From NCBI RefSeq assembly GCF_036327775.1, contig NZ_CP109598.1, positions 620,001 to 684,000 on the forward strand: 64,000 nucleotides of DNA, given 5' to 3'. The number at the start of each line of letters is the position of its first letter. Position 1 is the first letter of the stretch. Below are positions 62,620 to 64,000 of the stretch, one piece after another. Source of the stretch: Streptomyces sp. NBC_01498 (lineage in GTDB: Bacteria > Actinomycetota > Actinomycetes > Streptomycetales > Streptomycetaceae). The notes under the pieces were generated by a model. That model was not told the origin of the DNA and did no database searches. It saw only the letters and a list, made by a program, of their open reading frames with translations. The position numbers were made by a program, and so were the translations under genes.

Positions 62620-63555
62620 TTAGAAGTACCCCTCGCGTTTGCGGTCCTCCATGGCGGCCTCGGACATCTTGTCGTCCGCGCGGGTGGCGCCGCGTTCGGT
62701 GAGGCGGGAGGCGGTGATCTCGGCGATGACGGCGTCCAGCGTGGTGGCGTCGGAGTCGACGGCCCCGGTGCAGGACATGTCCCCCACGGTCCGGTAGCGC
62801 ACCAGACGGGTCTCGGTGGGCTCGCCGTCCTTGGGACCGCCCCACTCGCCCGCCGTCAGCCACATGCCGTGCCGGCTGAAGACCTCACGCTCGTGCGCGA
62901 AGTAGATCTCCGGCAGCTCGATCCGTTCCCGGGCGATGTACTGCCAGATGTCCAGCTCGGTCCAGTTGGAGAGCGGGAAGACCCGCACATGCTCGCCCGG
63001 CGCGTGACGCCCGTTGTAGAGCTGCCACAGCTCGGGCCGCTGACGGCGCGGGTCCCACTGCGAGAACTCGTCGCGCAGCGAGAAGATCCGCTCCTTCGCC
63101 CGCGCCTTCTCCTCGTCCCGCCGGCCCCCGCCGAACACCGCGTCGAAACGTTCCGCCTGGATCTTCTCCGTCAGCGGCAGCGTCTGGAGCGGATTACGCG
63201 TCCCGTCCGGACGCTCACGCAACGTCCCCGCGTCGATGTACTCCTGCACCGACGCCACATGCAGCCGCAGCCCGTGCGCCGCCACCGTACGGTCCCGGTA
63301 CGCCAGCACCTCCGGGAAGTTGTGCCCGGTGTCCACATGCAGCAGCGTGAACGGCACCGCCGCCGGAGCGAACGCCTTCAGCGCCAGACGCAGCATCACG
63401 ATGGAATCCTTGCCACCGGAGAACAGAATCACCGGCCGCTCGAACTCACCCGCCACCTCACGCACGATATGCACCGACTCCGACTCCAACGCGTCCAGGT
63501 GCGACAGCGTGTGCAGCCCGTCGGTCTCCTCGGAGACCTTGGCGACCGTCGTCAT
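62620..63555 (-). CDS. cysD: Sulfate adenylyltransferase subunit 2 CysD
   Basis: The catalytic subunit of ATP sulfurylase. The 311-residue protein has the PP-loop FSGGKDSIVMLRLA (about 45-58), the conserved FGGGRRDEEKARAKER block and FPLSNWTELDIWQYI. It pairs with CysN. Its ATG overlaps the stop of cysC (ATGA). Together the three genes activate sulfate to PAPS for assimilation. Confidence 0.96.
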   Translation of the reverse strand: MTTVAKVSEETDGLHTLSHLDALESESVHIVREVAGEFERPVILFSGGKDSIVMLRLALKAFAPAAVPFTLLHVDTGHNFPEVLAYRDRTVAAHGLRLHVASVQEYIDAGTLRERPDGTRNPLQTLPLTEKIQAERFDAVFGGGRRDEEKARAKERIFSLRDEFSQWDPRRQRPELWQLYNGRHAPGEHVRVFPLSNWTELDIWQYIARERIELPEIYFAHEREVFSRHGMWLTAGEWGGPKDGEPTETRLVRYRTVGDMSCTGAVDSDATTLDAVIAEITASRLTERGATRADDKMSEAAMEDRKREGYF

Positions 63556-64000
63556 GCCAGCCCCCTCTCGGTCAGCAGCGCGACCAGGGACGCCGCGCAG
63601 TCCCGCACGGACCGCGTGTGCGACTCGATCCGCAGGTCGGGCTCCTCGGGCGCCTCGTAGGGGTCGTCCACACCCGTGAGACCACTGATCTCACCGGCCG
63701 CCTGCCTCGCGTACAGGCCCTTCACGTCCCGCACCGAACACACCTCGACCGGGGCGGCCACATGCACCTCGACATACGGTGTCCCGCTGTCGCGGTGCCG
63801 CCGGCGCACCGCCTCACGGCTGTCCGCGTACGGCGCGATCACCGGCACCAGGGTCAACACCCCGTTGCGGGCGAGTACTTCGGCGACCATGCCGATGCGC
63901 CGTACGTTGATGTCGCGTTCCTCGCGGGAGAAGCCCAGGCCCGCCGACAGGAAACGGCGGATCTCGTCGCCGTCCAGCACTTCCACCCGGCGGCCCCGGC
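63552..64000 (-). CDS. cysC: Adenylylsulfate kinase CysC (5' part missing)
   Basis: The C-terminal 148 residues of APS kinase; the gene continues past the right edge, which removes the N-terminal P-loop. Visible: VEVLDGDEIRRFLSAGLGFSREERDINVRRIG (substrate and DGD motifs), PYADSRE, and the VRDVKGLYARQAAGEISGLTGVDDPYE lid. It phosphorylates adenylyl sulfate to PAPS. It is the first of three visible genes of the operon here; upstream cys genes are outside the window. Confidence 0.95.
   Translation of the reverse strand, partial: RGRRVEVLDGDEIRRFLSAGLGFSREERDINVRRIGMVAEVLARNGVLTLVPVIAPYADSREAVRRRHRDSGTPYVEVHVAAPVEVCSVRDVKGLYARQAAGEISGLTGVDDPYEAPEEPDLRIESHTRSVRDCAASLVALLTERGLA

Overview
The window is high-GC actinobacterial DNA with about 90% G/C in third codon positions, many GTG starts, Streptomyces-type gene families and terminators that are long GC-rich hairpins without U-tracts. 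It looks like a Streptomyces chromosome segment outside any biosynthetic cluster. It carries about 52 protein genes, two of them cut by the window edges. I saw no rRNA, tRNA, CRISPR array, insertion sequence or prophage.

Layout. 0-14 kb: a cut response regulator, a zinc anti-sigma factor, an Fpg/Nei glycosylase, an aldo/keto reductase plus amidohydrolase pair that looks like L-fucose oxidation, a WS/DGAT acyltransferase, a PAS-GAF-SpoIIE-ATPase phosphatase, a DUF6777 lipoprotein, an unrecognised 56-residue protein, an atypical zinc-motif SDR, an SPW membrane protein, a GNAT and a quinone oxidoreductase. 14-23 kb: a secreted PA14-GH2 enzyme, its LacI regulator and a complete YtfQRT/YjfF-type sugar transporter, tied together by three near-identical operators (TACAACGTTGTA). 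23-30 kb: a hydrolase, glgC and glgA with a FhuF-like reductase gene upstream, a DMT transporter, and a secreted Rpf-LysM-M23 cell-wall protein.

30-41 kb: an intracellular GH3 with a LacI regulator, then a ROK regulator divergent from a CUT1 transporter and a GH1 beta-glucosidase. 41-47 kb: a polyol operon (CUT1 transporter, zinc dehydrogenase, PfkB kinase) with a DeoR regulator. 47-51 kb: a secreted TIM-barrel/CBM32 glycosidase and a secreted DUF1996 protein. Both carry the same GGAGAGCGCTCTCC operator found at the GH3/LacI pair 17 kb away, so these two loci look like one regulon. 51-64 kb: 6-phosphogluconate dehydrogenase, a proline-rich microprotein, a GNAT, a second GH3, a DUF350 protein, an Sfp-type phosphopantetheinyl transferase with a metallophosphoesterase, a nucleotidyltransferase, an SDR, a PF04672 methyltransferase, and the sulfate-activation operon cysC-cysD-cysN.

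The dominant theme is regulated scavenging of polysaccharides and sugars: extracellular enzymes release oligosaccharides, four-gene or three-gene ABC systems import them, and cytoplasmic GH1/GH3 enzymes hydrolyse them. Neither CUT1 transporter has its own ATPase, consistent with a shared MsiK-type subunit encoded elsewhere. The pairing of a galactofuranose-type importer with a GH2 enzyme, plus a beta-glucan-like regulon, suggests targeting of fungal cell-wall material; that is inference. No clear novel defence or mobile system was found. The most original leads are the GGAGAGCGCTCTCC regulon with its uncharacterised DUF1996 member, the terminator/operator composite at 49.5 kb, and the 56-residue gene at 9.5 kb.
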